The notes below the pieces were generated by a model, which saw only the letters and a list, made by a program, of their open reading frames with translations, was not told the origin of the DNA and made no database searches. This document shows, piece after piece, positions 36,306 through 44,960 of a stretch of 64,000 bases of DNA (positions are counted from its first letter, which is position 1; every line of letters starts with the position of its first letter). Source of the stretch: Paracoccus salipaludis (GTDB taxonomy: Bacteria; Pseudomonadota; Alphaproteobacteria; Rhodobacterales; Rhodobacteraceae); contig NZ_NSJZ01000001.1 in NCBI RefSeq assembly GCF_002287065.1, forward strand, positions 186,001-250,000. The letters are read 5' to 3'. A program made the translations under genes and the position numbers.

Positions 36306-36398
36306 TCACTCCTCCAGCGCTGCCGCCGGGTCGATGCCCACCTGCTCGCACATGCGCGCGACATAGGAGTTCGCCAGCGGCGGGTTCTTCCGCCATCA
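36306..36398 (-). other. In-frame continuation after a TGA: remnant or readthrough end of the DXD glycosyltransferase
   Basis: The gene at 36396-37124 stops at TGA, but the same frame goes on for 29 codons with sensible protein (WRKNPPLANSYVARMCEQVG, then IDPAAALEE) before a second TGA at 36306-36308. The first TGA is followed by TGG; a single G-to-A change of TGG to TGA would explain it (KPWWRKN becoming KP-stop). It could be a nonsense mutation, a sequencing error or readthrough. Confidence 0.65.
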
Positions 36399-37124
36399 GG
36401 GCTTGGTGCCGTTGGTGTAAAGATGGACCGAGACCGTCTTGTCGGTGAAATGCCCCTCGACCCGGCCATGGGGGTCGAAGAACACGTCGTTCAACTGGAA
36501 CGGAACGGGATAAAGCACGTCGGGGGTCATGGCCTTGTCGATGTCGCCGGTCTGCTGGGCGAACCAGGTGAAGGCCTGCGGGCCGAAGGCGGTGCGCTCG
36601 GTCTTGTAGATCGCGGCGCCATGCGACAGGCCGCCCTTTTCGGTCAGCTTGTCCATCTGCTTGCGCTGCTTCTTGTTCCACCAGGCCGGGTAGTCGGGCA
36701 GGTTGTCGTAGTAATCCAGCAGCAGGTCCATCAGGCGGCATTCCTGCGGCAGCCCGACGACGCCGAAGTTCAGCGCCCCCCGCATCCCGTGACCCGCGAA
36801 GACATAATCCCATTCGTCCGGGAAGGGCTTGTGGCAGAAGGCGTCGCAGTCGATCCACAGCGCGCCCGTCTTCCGGATCATCTTGTAGCGGAAGACGTTC
36901 GACAGGAACGAGGCCGAGGTATCCTCGACCAGCTGCATGTCCAGGTCCATGATCTCGGACGCCGGGCGGATGTCCACGCCTTCGGGCGCATTGTCCACCT
37001 TGCCGGTGCAGTAAAGCGTCACCGGATGGCCGTGCAGCAGATGCGACTTGAGACAAAGCTGGTTGAGGTAGTGCAGCTTGTCGCCGATCCACAGCGAGGC
37101 TACCGGGCGTCGATCGAGTTGCAT
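36396..37124 (-). CDS. DXD-motif glycosyltransferase, probably cut short by a nonsense codon
   Basis: A 242-aa protein like the sugar-binding DXD glycosyltransferases related to capsule and Gb3-type enzymes. SLWIGDKLHYLNQLCLKSHL begins it, SNVFRYKMIRKTGALWIDCD covers the donor site with WIDCDAF, and LNFGVVGLPQE follows. It lacks the last 29 residues of the apparent full frame (36306-36395) because of an in-frame TGA. The start ATG at 37124 has GGGAGA upstream. Whether the shortened protein is active is unknown; the lost part is outside the DXD site. It begins the three-gene run with the two Glyco_tranf_2_4 genes. Confidence 0.7.
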   Translation of the reverse strand: MQLDRRPVASLWIGDKLHYLNQLCLKSHLLHGHPVTLYCTGKVDNAPEGVDIRPASEIMDLDMQLVEDTSASFLSNVFRYKMIRKTGALWIDCDAFCHKPFPDEWDYVFAGHGMRGALNFGVVGLPQECRLMDLLLDYYDNLPDYPAWWNKKQRKQMDKLTEKGGLSHGAAIYKTERTAFGPQAFTWFAQQTGDIDKAMTPDVLYPVPFQLNDVFFDPHGRVEGHFTDKTVSVHLYTNGTKP

Positions 37125-37177
37125 TGGAATCTCCCGCTAGAAAGGGAGTTGGCGCCCTATACCGCAGGTTGCATGGT

Positions 37178-38248
37178 TCATCCAGCCGCCTCGGGAGGAT
37201 TGTCGCTGCCCTGTGGCGGCCGGGACTTGGCAGGCGGGGCAAGCTGCCGCATCCGGCACAGTTCCACCTGCAGCGACATGGGCAGGACGGGCGTATCGGG
37301 CGACTGCGCCAGTCGCGTGAACATCAGGAAGTTCTGATGGTCCCTCAGCAGAGCTGCGACCTTTTCGCGCCGCCAGGTGATGCCCTGATCATGCAGCCGA
37401 CGGATCTCGGGGTCGGCCAGGAACGCCTCGACCCCCGCACGCACCGCGTCGGCGTGGCGCAGGATGCTGCGGTCCTCGACCGTGTTGAAGTTGCGCTCGA
37501 TCCAGTAGCCGAGGTCGATCGGGACATCCATGAGGTTGGCCCGGCCGCGATAAGCCTTGAGCAGGAAGTTCTCGACCGAGTTCAAGGCGTAGTGATTCAA
37601 CTGGGCAAGGCCGTATCGCTTGGCCCCGCTGATCATGAAGGAACTTCTGCTCAGCGTGAAGGGCTGCCCGTTGCCGTCCACCCAGCCCTCGGTGACCGCC
37701 TTTCCGCCTTCGGTGACGGGGCGGTGCACGCCGAGGCGCGCGAATCTCGGGTCCTTGCGGAACAGGCTCTTGAACTGGCCGGCGCGCATGGGCCACAGCA
37801 TCTGCTCGGGCGCTGCGCGCTGGAACTGCTCGATCACCAGCCCGGGTTCGAACCGCAGCCGGCCCGAGCTGCCGAACATGCGCCAGGGCACGGCGAATCC
37901 CTGCGCGCCGGGCACGGCCGCGAAAAGGTCGTCGAGACGCCCGCCGCCCGCATGGATGACGAGGAACTCGTCCACATCCGCCACCATGATCCATTCGGCC
38001 CGCTTGGTCAGGCGGTGGTTTCGCGCGCGTGACAGCGCCTGCCACTGCACGGCCTTCCTGCCCCGCCGGGGATTGGGGACATGGGTCAGGACCTTCAGTT
38101 CCGCCAGCCGGTCCAGAAGGGCGTCGGTGCCGTCGTCGCAGTCGTTCGTGTAGACCAGGAAGTCGGTGAAGCCGATCAGGCGGTGATAGGCGATCCATTC
38201 CAGGACGAATGGCGCTTCGTTCCGCATCGAGGTGATCATCAATCGCAT
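37178..38248 (-). CDS. Glycosyltransferase, family 2-like (third paralogue)
   Basis: A 356-aa protein paralogous to those at 33.4 and 35.3 kb: ITSMRNEAPFVLEWIAYHRL, YTNDCDDGTD, the metal motif VADVDEFLVI, MFGSSGRLRF and AQLNHYALNSVENFLLKAY. The start is taken at 38248 (MRLMITSMRNE) by alignment with the paralogues; a longer frame exists upstream. Downstream it is 54 bp from the DXD transferase gene on the same strand, and it is divergent from ugd, with a short A/T-rich gap between them. It probably builds the same surface glycan. Confidence 0.82.
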   Translation of the reverse strand: MRLMITSMRNEAPFVLEWIAYHRLIGFTDFLVYTNDCDDGTDALLDRLAELKVLTHVPNPRRGRKAVQWQALSRARNHRLTKRAEWIMVADVDEFLVIHAGGGRLDDLFAAVPGAQGFAVPWRMFGSSGRLRFEPGLVIEQFQRAAPEQMLWPMRAGQFKSLFRKDPRFARLGVHRPVTEGGKAVTEGWVDGNGQPFTLSRSSFMISGAKRYGLAQLNHYALNSVENFLLKAYRGRANLMDVPIDLGYWIERNFNTVEDRSILRHADAVRAGVEAFLADPEIRRLHDQGITWRREKVAALLRDHQNFLMFTRLAQSPDTPVLPMSLQVELCRMRQLAPPAKSRPPQGSDNPPEAAG

Positions 38249-38356
38249 GGCAGGGTCCGGACTTTGCGTCCGGCGAGCAGGCTCGGACCGATAGGGCATG
38301 GATTATACGCAAGTTTCTGTTAAGAGAATGGCGAATTGCAGCTTAGGAAGAACGCC

Positions 38357-39523
38357 ATGAAGATCGCAGTTGTCGGCCTGGGTTACGTGGGCCTTTCCCT
38401 GGCCGTCCTGCTGGCGCAGAGGGACGAGGTGGTGGCGCTGGACGTCAACACCGCCCGCGTGGACCAGGTGAATGCGGGCATGTCGCCCATCGAGGACGCC
38501 GACATCAGCGATTTCCTGAAGAACCGGAGCCTGAACCTGACCGCGACGACCGACGTCCGGCAGGCGATGACCGGGGCCGATTACGTCATCATCGCCACGC
38601 CCACGAACTATGACACGCGCACCAACCGCTTCGACACCTCGACGGTCGAGGGGGTGATCGCGCAAGCGCGCGACTACGCGCCCCAGGCCACCGTTGTCGT
38701 GAAATCGACCATTCCCGTCGGCTTCACGGAACGGATGCGGGCGGAATACGGCACGGACCAGATCCTTTTCTCGCCCGAGTTCCTGCGCGAAGGCCGGGCG
38801 CTGCACGACAACCTGCACCCGTCCCGCATCGTCGTGGGCGACAGCACGGCGCAGGCGCGGCGCTTTGCCGAGCTGCTGGCGGCGGGCTCGCTGGACGCGG
38901 ACGTGCCGGTCCTGTTCACCGGCTCGACCGAGGCCGAGGCGGTGAAGCTGTTTTCCAACACCTATCTCGCGATGCGCGTGGCCTTCTTCAACGAGCTGGA
39001 CAGCTACGCGCTGACCAACGGCCTCGACGCCCGCCAGATCATCGACGGCATGTGCCTCGACCCGCGCATCGGCTGCCATTACAACAACCCCAGCTTCGGC
39101 TATGGCGGGTACTGCCTGCCCAAGGACACCAAGCAGCTTCTGGCGAACTACGCCACCGTGCCGCAGAACCTGATCGCGGCGGTGGTCGAATCGAACCGCA
39201 CCCGCAAGGACGTGATCGCCGACCAGATCGTGGCCAGGCAGCCCCGGGTCGTGGGCGTGCACCGGCTGGTGATGAAGGCGGGCTCGGACAACTTCCGCGA
39301 CAGTTCCGTCCAGGGCATCATGAAGCGGATCAAGGCCAAGGGCATTCCGGTCATCGTCTACGAGCCCGTGCTGCAGGACGACCTGTTCTACAATTCGCCC
39401 GTGATCCGCGACTTGGGCGAGTTCAAGACCCAGGCCGACCTGATCATCGCCAACCGCCTGACGCCCGATCTGGAAGACGTGGCGGACAAGGTCTATACCC
39501 GCGACCTCTTCGGGCAGGACTGA
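38357..39523 (+). CDS. ugd: UDP-glucose 6-dehydrogenase
   Basis: A 388-aa NAD-dependent dehydrogenase that oxidises UDP-glucose to UDP-glucuronate. The Rossmann motif is in [13 protein letters not shown] (residues 4-16), [12 protein letters not shown] follows, and the catalytic Cys253 is in [36 protein letters not shown] is the typical central signature. AGGAAG lies 6 bp before the ATG. It is followed after 3 bp by the epimerase that uses its product. The pair makes activated uronic acids for the adjacent glycosyltransferases. It could act on another UDP-sugar (for example UDP-ManNAc), but the length and motifs favour Ugd. Confidence 0.9.
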   Translation: MKIAVVGLGYVGLSLAVLLAQRDEVVALDVNTARVDQVNAGMSPIEDADISDFLKNRSLNLTATTDVRQAMTGADYVIIATPTNYDTRTNRFDTSTVEGVIAQARDYAPQATVVVKSTIPVGFTERMRAEYGTDQILFSPEFLREGRALHDNLHPSRIVVGDSTAQARRFAELLAAGSLDADVPVLFTGSTEAEAVKLFSNTYLAMRVAFFNELDSYALTNGLDARQIIDGMCLDPRIGCHYNNPSFGYGGYCLPKDTKQLLANYATVPQNLIAAVVESNRTRKDVIADQIVARQPRVVGVHRLVMKAGSDNFRDSSVQGIMKRIKAKGIPVIVYEPVLQDDLFYNSPVIRDLGEFKTQADLIIANRLTPDLEDVADKVYTRDLFGQD

Positions 39524-39526
39524 CCC

Positions 39527-40537
39527 ATGCGCACCATCCTCGTCACCGGCGCGGCCGGCTTCATCGGCTTCCACCTGAGCCGGGTCATGCTGGACGAGGG
39601 CTGGCGGGTCGTGGGGCTGGACAACCACAACGACTACTACGACCCCGCGCTGAAATCCGCGCGCGAGGCGCAGTTGCTGGACAACCCGAACTACCGGGCC
39701 GTGCGCGGCTCGGTCGAGGACCCCGGCCTTCTGATGGACCTGTTCGCCGGGGAAAGGCCCGAGGCGGTGGTCCATCTCGCGGCCCAGGCGGGCGTGCGCT
39801 ATTCGATCGACAACCCGCGCGCCTATGTCCAGGCCAACCTGCTGGGCACCTTCGAGCTGCTGGAAGCCGCCCGCGCCCATCCGCCCCGGCACATGCTGCT
39901 GGCCTCGACCAGCAGCGTCTATGGCGCGAACACGGAAATGCCCTACCGCGAGACCGACAAGGCGGACTCGCAGATGTCCTTCTACGCGGCCACCAAGAAG
40001 TCGAACGAGGCGATGGCGCATTCCTATGCCCATCTCTTCGGGCTGCCGATGACGATGTTCCGCTTCTTCACGGTCTACGGCCCCTGGGGGCGTCCCGACA
40101 TGGCGCCCTACCTGTTCACCAGCGCGATCTTCGAAGGCCGGCCGATCAAGGTCTTCAACCACGGCGACATGAAGCGCGACTTCACCTTCGTGCTGGACCT
40201 GGTGCGGGCGATCCGGCTGCTGATCGACGCGGTGCCGGGGGACAAGCCTGCGGGCGAGTTCGACAGCCTGTCCCCGGTCGCGCCCTTCCGGGTGGTCAAC
40301 ATCGGCAACGGAGCGCCCGTGCCGCTGCTGGACTTCATCGCTGCGATCGAGGACGCGGCGGGCCGCCCGGCGGAACGGCAGATGCTGCCCATGCAGCCCG
40401 GCGACGTGCCCGCCACCTGGGCCGACACCACGCTGCTGCGGGCGCTGTCGGGCTATGCCCCCCAGACCGAGGTGCGCGACGGCGTGAAGCAGTATGTGGA
40501 CTGGTTCCGCGACTATTACGGCGTGGACAAGGGCTGA
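39527..40537 (+). CDS. UDP-glucuronate 4-epimerase
   Basis: A 336-aa extended SDR sugar-nucleotide epimerase that interconverts UDP-glucuronate and UDP-galacturonate. The NAD site GAAGFIG is at 8-14. LAAQAGVRYSIDNPRAYVQ, the Ser in STSSVYG, the Tyr/Lys pair in YAATKKSNE and FTVYGPWGRPDMA are signatures of this subfamily. It starts 3 bp after ugd, giving a two-gene UDP-uronate operon, and ends 3 bp from the convergent modC. Galacturonate is therefore a plausible part of the surface polysaccharide. Confidence 0.9.
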   Translation: MRTILVTGAAGFIGFHLSRVMLDEGWRVVGLDNHNDYYDPALKSAREAQLLDNPNYRAVRGSVEDPGLLMDLFAGERPEAVVHLAAQAGVRYSIDNPRAYVQANLLGTFELLEAARAHPPRHMLLASTSSVYGANTEMPYRETDKADSQMSFYAATKKSNEAMAHSYAHLFGLPMTMFRFFTVYGPWGRPDMAPYLFTSAIFEGRPIKVFNHGDMKRDFTFVLDLVRAIRLLIDAVPGDKPAGEFDSLSPVAPFRVVNIGNGAPVPLLDFIAAIEDAAGRPAERQMLPMQPGDVPATWADTTLLRALSGYAPQTEVRDGVKQYVDWFRDYYGVDKG

Positions 40538-40540
40538 GCC

Positions 40541-41635
40541 TCACGCGTCGTCGCGCGGGGCGCGGCCCACGTCCGCCGCATCGTGGGCCACGGACTTCAC
40601 GATGGCGGTCAGCGCCTCGCCCGGTGCGATGCCAAGCTGAAGGGCTGACCGCCGGGTGATCCGCGACAGGATCGGCCCGGCTCCGGTGGACAGCCGGACC
40701 AGCACCGCGCCCCCCCGGTCCGTGACCGATTCCACGATCCCCGGCAGGATGTTCAGGGCCGACAGTCCCTGCGGCTGGCCCCGCGCCAGCATCACGTCGG
40801 CGGCCGCGATCCGCAGCCGCAGCCGCGTGCCGGGCGGGGCCGCCAGCGTCGGCAGAAACAGCGGCCGCCCGCCCGCGCGCAACTCGGTCACGCCGTCGGG
40901 GTGATGTGCGGCAACGGTTGCCTCGATCACGGCGCCCGCCTCGCGTCCCGGCCCGGCGGCGGCGGGGTCGGCCAGCACCTCGGCGGCGGGGCCCATGCGG
41001 GTGATGCGGCCCGCATCCAGCATGACGACGGTGGTGGCGATCCGCGCGACCTCGGCGGGCGAATGGCTGACATACAGCATCGGCACCCGCCAGTCGTCGC
41101 GCAGCCGTTCCAGATAGGGCAGGATCTCGGCCTTGCGGTCGTCGTCCAGCGCCGACAGCGGCTCGTCGGCGAGGATCAGGCGCGGCTCGGCCAGAAGCGC
41201 GCGGCCGATGGCGACGCGCTGGCGCTCTCCGCCCGAGAGGGTCGCGGGGGCGCGGTCCAGAAGGGAGCCGATGCCCAGCATCTCGACCACCGCCGCTTCC
41301 GCGGTCCGCCGGGCGGCACGGGGCGAGAACCAGCGGCCGTAGCGCAGGTTCTGCCGGACGGTCAGGTGCGGAAACAGCCGCCCGTCCTGGAAGATGACAC
41401 CCAGGCGGCGGCGGTGCGGCGGCAGGTGGATGCGCCGCGCCGTATCGGTCAGCACCGTGCCGTCCACCACCACGCGGCCCGCGTTCGGGCGCAGCAGCCC
41501 GGCCACCGCGTTCAGCACCGTGGACTTGCCCGAGCCGGAATGCCCGAACAGCACCGTCACTCCGGGCGGGGCGTCGATACTCACGTCCAGCGAAAAGCCC
41601 GCGAAACGGTGGCGCAGCGCGACGGACAGGCTCAT
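40541..41635 (-). CDS. modC: Molybdate ABC transporter ATP-binding protein
   Basis: A 364-aa ABC ATPase with Walker A GHSGSGKST (about 31-39), signature LSGGERQRVAIGRALL, Walker B LILADEPLSALDD and H-loop SHSPAEV. The C-terminal 130 residues are a mop/TOBE molybdate-binding regulatory domain (ALNILPGIVESVTDRGGAVLVRLS). It overlaps modB by ATGA and so is translationally coupled. It powers molybdate uptake for molybdoenzymes. Confidence 0.95.
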   Translation of the reverse strand: MSLSVALRHRFAGFSLDVSIDAPPGVTVLFGHSGSGKSTVLNAVAGLLRPNAGRVVVDGTVLTDTARRIHLPPHRRRLGVIFQDGRLFPHLTVRQNLRYGRWFSPRAARRTAEAAVVEMLGIGSLLDRAPATLSGGERQRVAIGRALLAEPRLILADEPLSALDDDRKAEILPYLERLRDDWRVPMLYVSHSPAEVARIATTVVMLDAGRITRMGPAAEVLADPAAAGPGREAGAVIEATVAAHHPDGVTELRAGGRPLFLPTLAAPPGTRLRLRIAAADVMLARGQPQGLSALNILPGIVESVTDRGGAVLVRLSTGAGPILSRITRRSALQLGIAPGEALTAIVKSVAHDAADVGRAPRDDA

Positions 41636-42330
41636 CGCCCCTGCACCCGGCGCATGGCCCGGCGGGCGAGCCATTCGGACGCCACCAGCGCCGACATGGC
41701 GACGACGACCGAGATCACGACCAGCCGGGCCGCCGGGGCCTCGCCCCCCGGCACCTGCAGGAAGCTGTAGATGGCCGAGGGCAGGGTCTGCGTCTGGCCG
41801 GGGATGTTCGACACGAAGGTGATGGTGGCCCCGAACTCTCCCATCGCCTTGGCGAAGGCCAGCACCGCGCCCGCGATCACGCCGGGCAGGATCAGGGGCA
41901 GGGTGACGGTGGCCCAGACCCACGGGCCCGAGGCGCCCAGCGTTCCCGCCGCCTGTTCCAGCCGGGGGTCCACGGCCTCGACGGACAGCCGGATCGCGCG
42001 CACCATCAGCGGAAAGGCCATGATGGCGGCCGCCAGCACCGCCCCGGTCCAGCGGAAGGCGAACACGATACCGAACCACTGGTCGAGCCACTGGCCGACC
42101 CAGCCCCGCCGCCCGAAGGTCAGCAGCAGCAGATAGCCCGTGACGACGGGCGGCAGCACCAGCGGCAGGTGCACCAGCCCGTTCAGCAGCCCGTGCCCCG
42201 GAAAGCGCCAGCGGGCGAGCGCATGGGCCACCAGCAGGCCGAAGGGCAGGCTGACCAGCGTCGCCCAGAACGAGACGCGCAGCGAAAGGCGCAGCGCGTC
42301 CCATTCCGCGGGGGAAAGCCAGTCGGCCAA
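41632..42330 (-). CDS. modB: Molybdate ABC transporter permease
   Basis: A 232-aa membrane protein with about five helices and the EAA loop (EQAAGTLGASGPWVWATVTLPLILPG) that docks with ModC. AKAMGEFGATITFVSNIPG is the ModB signature. It lies 1 bp after modA and overlaps modC. It belongs to the mod operon controlled by the operator at 43110-43133. Confidence 0.94.
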   Translation of the reverse strand: MADWLSPAEWDALRLSLRVSFWATLVSLPFGLLVAHALARWRFPGHGLLNGLVHLPLVLPPVVTGYLLLLTFGRRGWVGQWLDQWFGIVFAFRWTGAVLAAAIMAFPLMVRAIRLSVEAVDPRLEQAAGTLGASGPWVWATVTLPLILPGVIAGAVLAFAKAMGEFGATITFVSNIPGQTQTLPSAIYSFLQVPGGEAPAARLVVISVVVAMSALVASEWLARRAMRRVQGR

Positions 42331-42331
42331 G

Positions 42332-43096
42332 TCAGTTCAGGACCGTGAAGCCCTGCTGCCGGAACAGGGTCCCGGCCTCGGGCGCGCCCAATGCATCAAG
42401 GAAGGCGCGATCGGCCTCGTCGGCGGCATTCTTCAGCAGGGCGGCGGGATAGGTGATGGGGGCGTGGCTGTCTTCGGGAAAGGTGCCGACGACATGGACC
42501 CCGGGTTCGGCTGCCGCATCGGTGGCATAGACGATGCCCAGCGGGGCCTCGCCCGTGGCCACCAGCGCCAGCGCGGCGCGGACATTGTCGGCCTGCGCCA
42601 CATGCGGCTCGACCTGGTCCCAGACGCCCAGCTTGGTCAGCGCCTCTTTCCCGTACTGCCCCGCGGGGACCGCATCGACCAGCGCCATCGCCAGCTTGCC
42701 GCCGTTCAGCGCGCCCGCCAGATCAAAGCCCTGGGCGGGCGTCAGTTGCGGCGCGGCCGCATCATGGGCCACCAGCACGAGCCGGTTGCCCAGCAGGTCG
42801 GCGCGGGTGCCCTCGACCAGGTCGCCGCCCTTTTCCACCTCGTCCATCCACTCGGTCGAGGCCGAGATGAAGATGTCCGCCGGCGCCCCCTGCAGGATCT
42901 GCTGGGCCAGGGCGTTCGACCCCGCGTAGCTGATCGTCACCCTGTCGCCGGTGGCCTGCTGGAAGGATTGCGCGATCGGGTCCAGCGCCGTCTTCAGCGA
43001 GGCGGCGGCGAAGACCACGACCTCATCCGCAGCGGCGGGCAGGGCCAGTCCGGCGGCAAGCAGCGGCCCGGCGACGGCGAGGAACGGGCGGGGCAT
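42332..43096 (-). CDS. modA: Molybdate ABC transporter periplasmic binding protein
   Basis: A 254-aa exported protein. The signal peptide is MPRPFLAVAGPLLAAGLALPAAAD. The mature part shows VFAAASLKTALDPIAQSFQQ, SYAGSNALAQQILQGAPADIF and ADNVRAALALVATGEAPLGIVYATD, all ModA signatures for binding molybdate or tungstate. I chose the ATG at 43096 because GAGG lies 6 bp upstream; the ATG at 43108 would fall only 2 bp from the operator. It is the first gene of modABC. Confidence 0.94.
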   Translation of the reverse strand: MPRPFLAVAGPLLAAGLALPAAADEVVVFAAASLKTALDPIAQSFQQATGDRVTISYAGSNALAQQILQGAPADIFISASTEWMDEVEKGGDLVEGTRADLLGNRLVLVAHDAAAPQLTPAQGFDLAGALNGGKLAMALVDAVPAGQYGKEALTKLGVWDQVEPHVAQADNVRAALALVATGEAPLGIVYATDAAAEPGVHVVGTFPEDSHAPITYPAALLKNAADEADRAFLDALGAPEAGTLFRQQGFTVLN

Positions 43097-43109
43097 GGGC
43101 GACCTCATC

Positions 43110-43133
43110 GGTTATGTCTGTCCGAACATAACC
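43110..43133 (-). promoter_or_regulatory. ModE-type operator before modA
   Basis: GGTTATGT (43110-43117) and ACATAACC (43126-43133) form a perfect 8-bp inverted repeat with an 8-bp centre. It resembles ModE boxes (TATAT/ATATA-like arms) and lies between modE and modA. It probably blocks modABC transcription when molybdate is plentiful. Confidence 0.8.
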
Positions 43134-43155
43134 AAACAGCGCCGGCGCTCAATCG

Positions 43156-43527
43156 TTATTTCCTGCCGGACGTATCGGTCTGCAGCGCCTTCAGCGCGGC
43201 GATCCGGTGCGCGTTCACCTCGGCCGCGGCGGCCTCGATCCCGCGATACAGCGCCAGCACCTGCTGCCCGGTTTCGGTCAGGGTGGCGCCGCCACCGCCC
43301 GCGCCGCCCCGCGCGCTTTCCACAAGGGGCGCGCGGAACATGGCATTCAGCGTTTCGACCAGCATCCAGGCGCGCTTGTAGCTCATCCCCATCTCGCGCC
43401 CGGCGGCGGAAATCGAGCCGGTGCGCGCGATCCCGTCCAGCAGGGCGGCCTTGCCCGGACCGAGCATCGCCGAGTCGTTCAGGAACAGGCGGATGAAGAA
43501 CTCGGGGTGCAGTCGCGGCGCGCTCAT
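43156..43527 (-). CDS. modE: ModE-like molybdenum regulator, DNA-binding domain only
   Basis: A 123-aa winged-helix protein with the ModE/LysR-type DNA-binding motif (LLDGIARTGSISAAGREMGMSYKRAWMLVETLN, and LTETGQQVLALY at the end). It lacks the molbindin domains that sense molybdate in E. coli ModE. Short ModE forms are known in related bacteria, where sensing must be indirect or by another protein. The start at 43527 (MSAPRLHPEFF) is preferred; the frame can extend to 43563. It lies just upstream of modABC, with the operator between them. Confidence 0.85.
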   Translation of the reverse strand: MSAPRLHPEFFIRLFLNDSAMLGPGKAALLDGIARTGSISAAGREMGMSYKRAWMLVETLNAMFRAPLVESARGGAGGGGATLTETGQQVLALYRGIEAAAAEVNAHRIAALKALQTDTSGRK

Positions 43528-43580
43528 GCCCCCGAGGTTCCCGTATCGCGGGTACGAGGGCAAGGGCGCGCCGCTGCCCG

Positions 43581-43979
43581 TCAGGCGGGCATGGTGACGC
43601 GGCCGGTGCCGGTGCGGCGGTTATCCAGCGCCCAGGCGCCCGGGCCCGCGACAAGGATGTAAAGGAAGATGAAGCAGTAAAGGATCGCCGCCTCGCCGCC
43701 GTTCGCGCTGGGCCAGAAGCCTCCGCCCGCGTGGCCGATGAAATAGGCGGCGGCCATCAGTCCCGAGGACAGGAAGGCGGCGGGCCGGGCAAAGAGGCCC
43801 AGCACCAGCAGCAGCCCACCGAAGGTTTCGATCAGCCCGGCGATCAGGAGCATGGGCGGCAGCGTTTCGGGGCCCGGGCCGGGAAAGCCGATCAACTTGA
43901 TGAGGCCATGTTCCAGGAACAGCAGGCCCGCCATGATCCGCAGGGCGGCAAGGGCACGGGGCGACCAGGTCGAAAGCAT
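43581..43979 (-). CDS. DoxX-family membrane protein
   Basis: A 132-aa inner-membrane protein with four helices of the DoxX family (RIMAGLLFLEHGLIKLIGFPG, IAGLIETFGGLLLVLGLFARP, YCFIFLYILVAGPGAWALD). The function of bacterial DoxX proteins is largely unknown; they often accompany quinone- or thiol-linked detoxification. AAGGAG before the ATG supports the start. It is 42 bp after the VOC dioxygenase on the same strand, and the divergent LysR gene may control both. Confidence 0.88.
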   Translation of the reverse strand: MLSTWSPRALAALRIMAGLLFLEHGLIKLIGFPGPGPETLPPMLLIAGLIETFGGLLLVLGLFARPAAFLSSGLMAAAYFIGHAGGGFWPSANGGEAAILYCFIFLYILVAGPGAWALDNRRTGTGRVTMPA

Positions 43980-44021
43980 CGGGAACTCCTTTTTCTGATG
44001 TCTTAGGGGTGTCGTGAAAGG

Positions 44022-44903
44022 TCAGGCCTTGCGGATCGTCATCCGCGTGCCCCAAGGGTCGTGCACGTCCAGCATTTCGGCGGGCGTCACGCCCAGGCGG
44101 GCGGCAATGTCGGCCAGGGGGCCGGGTCCGGCCAGCAGCTCGATCCCTGCCAGGCCCGTGGTGCCTGCGGGACGGGGGCCCGCGCCCCGGCTGTTCCAGA
44201 TGTTGGCGCCGATGTGGTGGTGATAGCCGTCCGCGCCGAAGAAGTCCGCGCCCGGATAGCGGGTCGTCAGGCCCATCCCCATCCGGTCCGTCCAGAAGGC
44301 CTCGGCCGCGTCAAGTTCGCCCACCTGCAGGTGGACATGGCCGACAACCGTGTCGGGGGGCATCCCCGCGAAGGGCCGGGAATTGCGCACGGCGGCAAGC
44401 GCGTTCAGGTCCAGCCGCAGCGTCGCCATCGCGACCGAGCCGTCGGGCAGGATCGACCACTCCTCGCTGGGGCGGTCGCGGTAGATCTCGATTCCGTTGC
44501 CTTCGGGGTCGGTCAGGTACAGCGCCTCGCTGACCAGATGGTCGGATGCGCCCTCCAGTTGCACATGCTGCGCGGCTGCATGGACCAGCCAGTCCGCCAG
44601 GGCAGCCCGGTCCGGCACAAGGAAGGCGGTGTGGAACAGCCCCGCGTGCCGGCGATCCGCCGGGCGCGCCTGCGGATCGTGGCGCAGGTCCAGCAGCACG
44701 TCCCTGCCGACACCAAGGCGATGGCCCTGCGCGTCGCTGTCGATCAGCGTCAGGCCGATGACATCCCGGTAGAAGCGGCTGACCCGGTTCAGGTCGCGGA
44801 CAGTCAGGGCAACGCGGCCGATCCGCAGGCTGGCGCCGGCCGAGGTGATGCCGGGGCGGGCAGGCGTGCCTTGGGGGCGCACGCGGTGTCTGGTGTCGAG
44901 CAT
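44022..44903 (-). CDS. VOC-family (extradiol/catechol dioxygenase-like) metalloprotein
   Basis: A 293-aa protein made of two VOC (glyoxalase/extradiol dioxygenase) modules, about 25-145 and 180-290. Likely metal ligands are His in HTAFLV or VGHVHLQVG, His in GYHHHIGANIW, and Glu in GNGIEIY. The architecture matches CatE-like 2,3-dioxygenases that are induced with DoxX to remove catechols or (hydro)quinones. The start at 44903 is supported by GGAG 6 bp upstream. It is divergent from a LysR regulator. The substrate is unproven. Confidence 0.82.
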   Translation of the reverse strand: MLDTRHRVRPQGTPARPGITSAGASLRIGRVALTVRDLNRVSRFYRDVIGLTLIDSDAQGHRLGVGRDVLLDLRHDPQARPADRRHAGLFHTAFLVPDRAALADWLVHAAAQHVQLEGASDHLVSEALYLTDPEGNGIEIYRDRPSEEWSILPDGSVAMATLRLDLNALAAVRNSRPFAGMPPDTVVGHVHLQVGELDAAEAFWTDRMGMGLTTRYPGADFFGADGYHHHIGANIWNSRGAGPRPAGTTGLAGIELLAGPGPLADIAARLGVTPAEMLDVHDPWGTRMTIRKA

Positions 44904-44960
44904 GGCGAACTCCGTTCCTGTTGGCACTGATGTGGGCCATTGCTGCTGGTTTGATAATCC

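Noticed and set aside
36396..36398. Selenocysteine at the in-frame TGA of the DXD glycosyltransferase
   Set aside because: No SECIS-like hairpin directly after it and no selenoprotein known in this family. A point mutation or readthrough is simpler.
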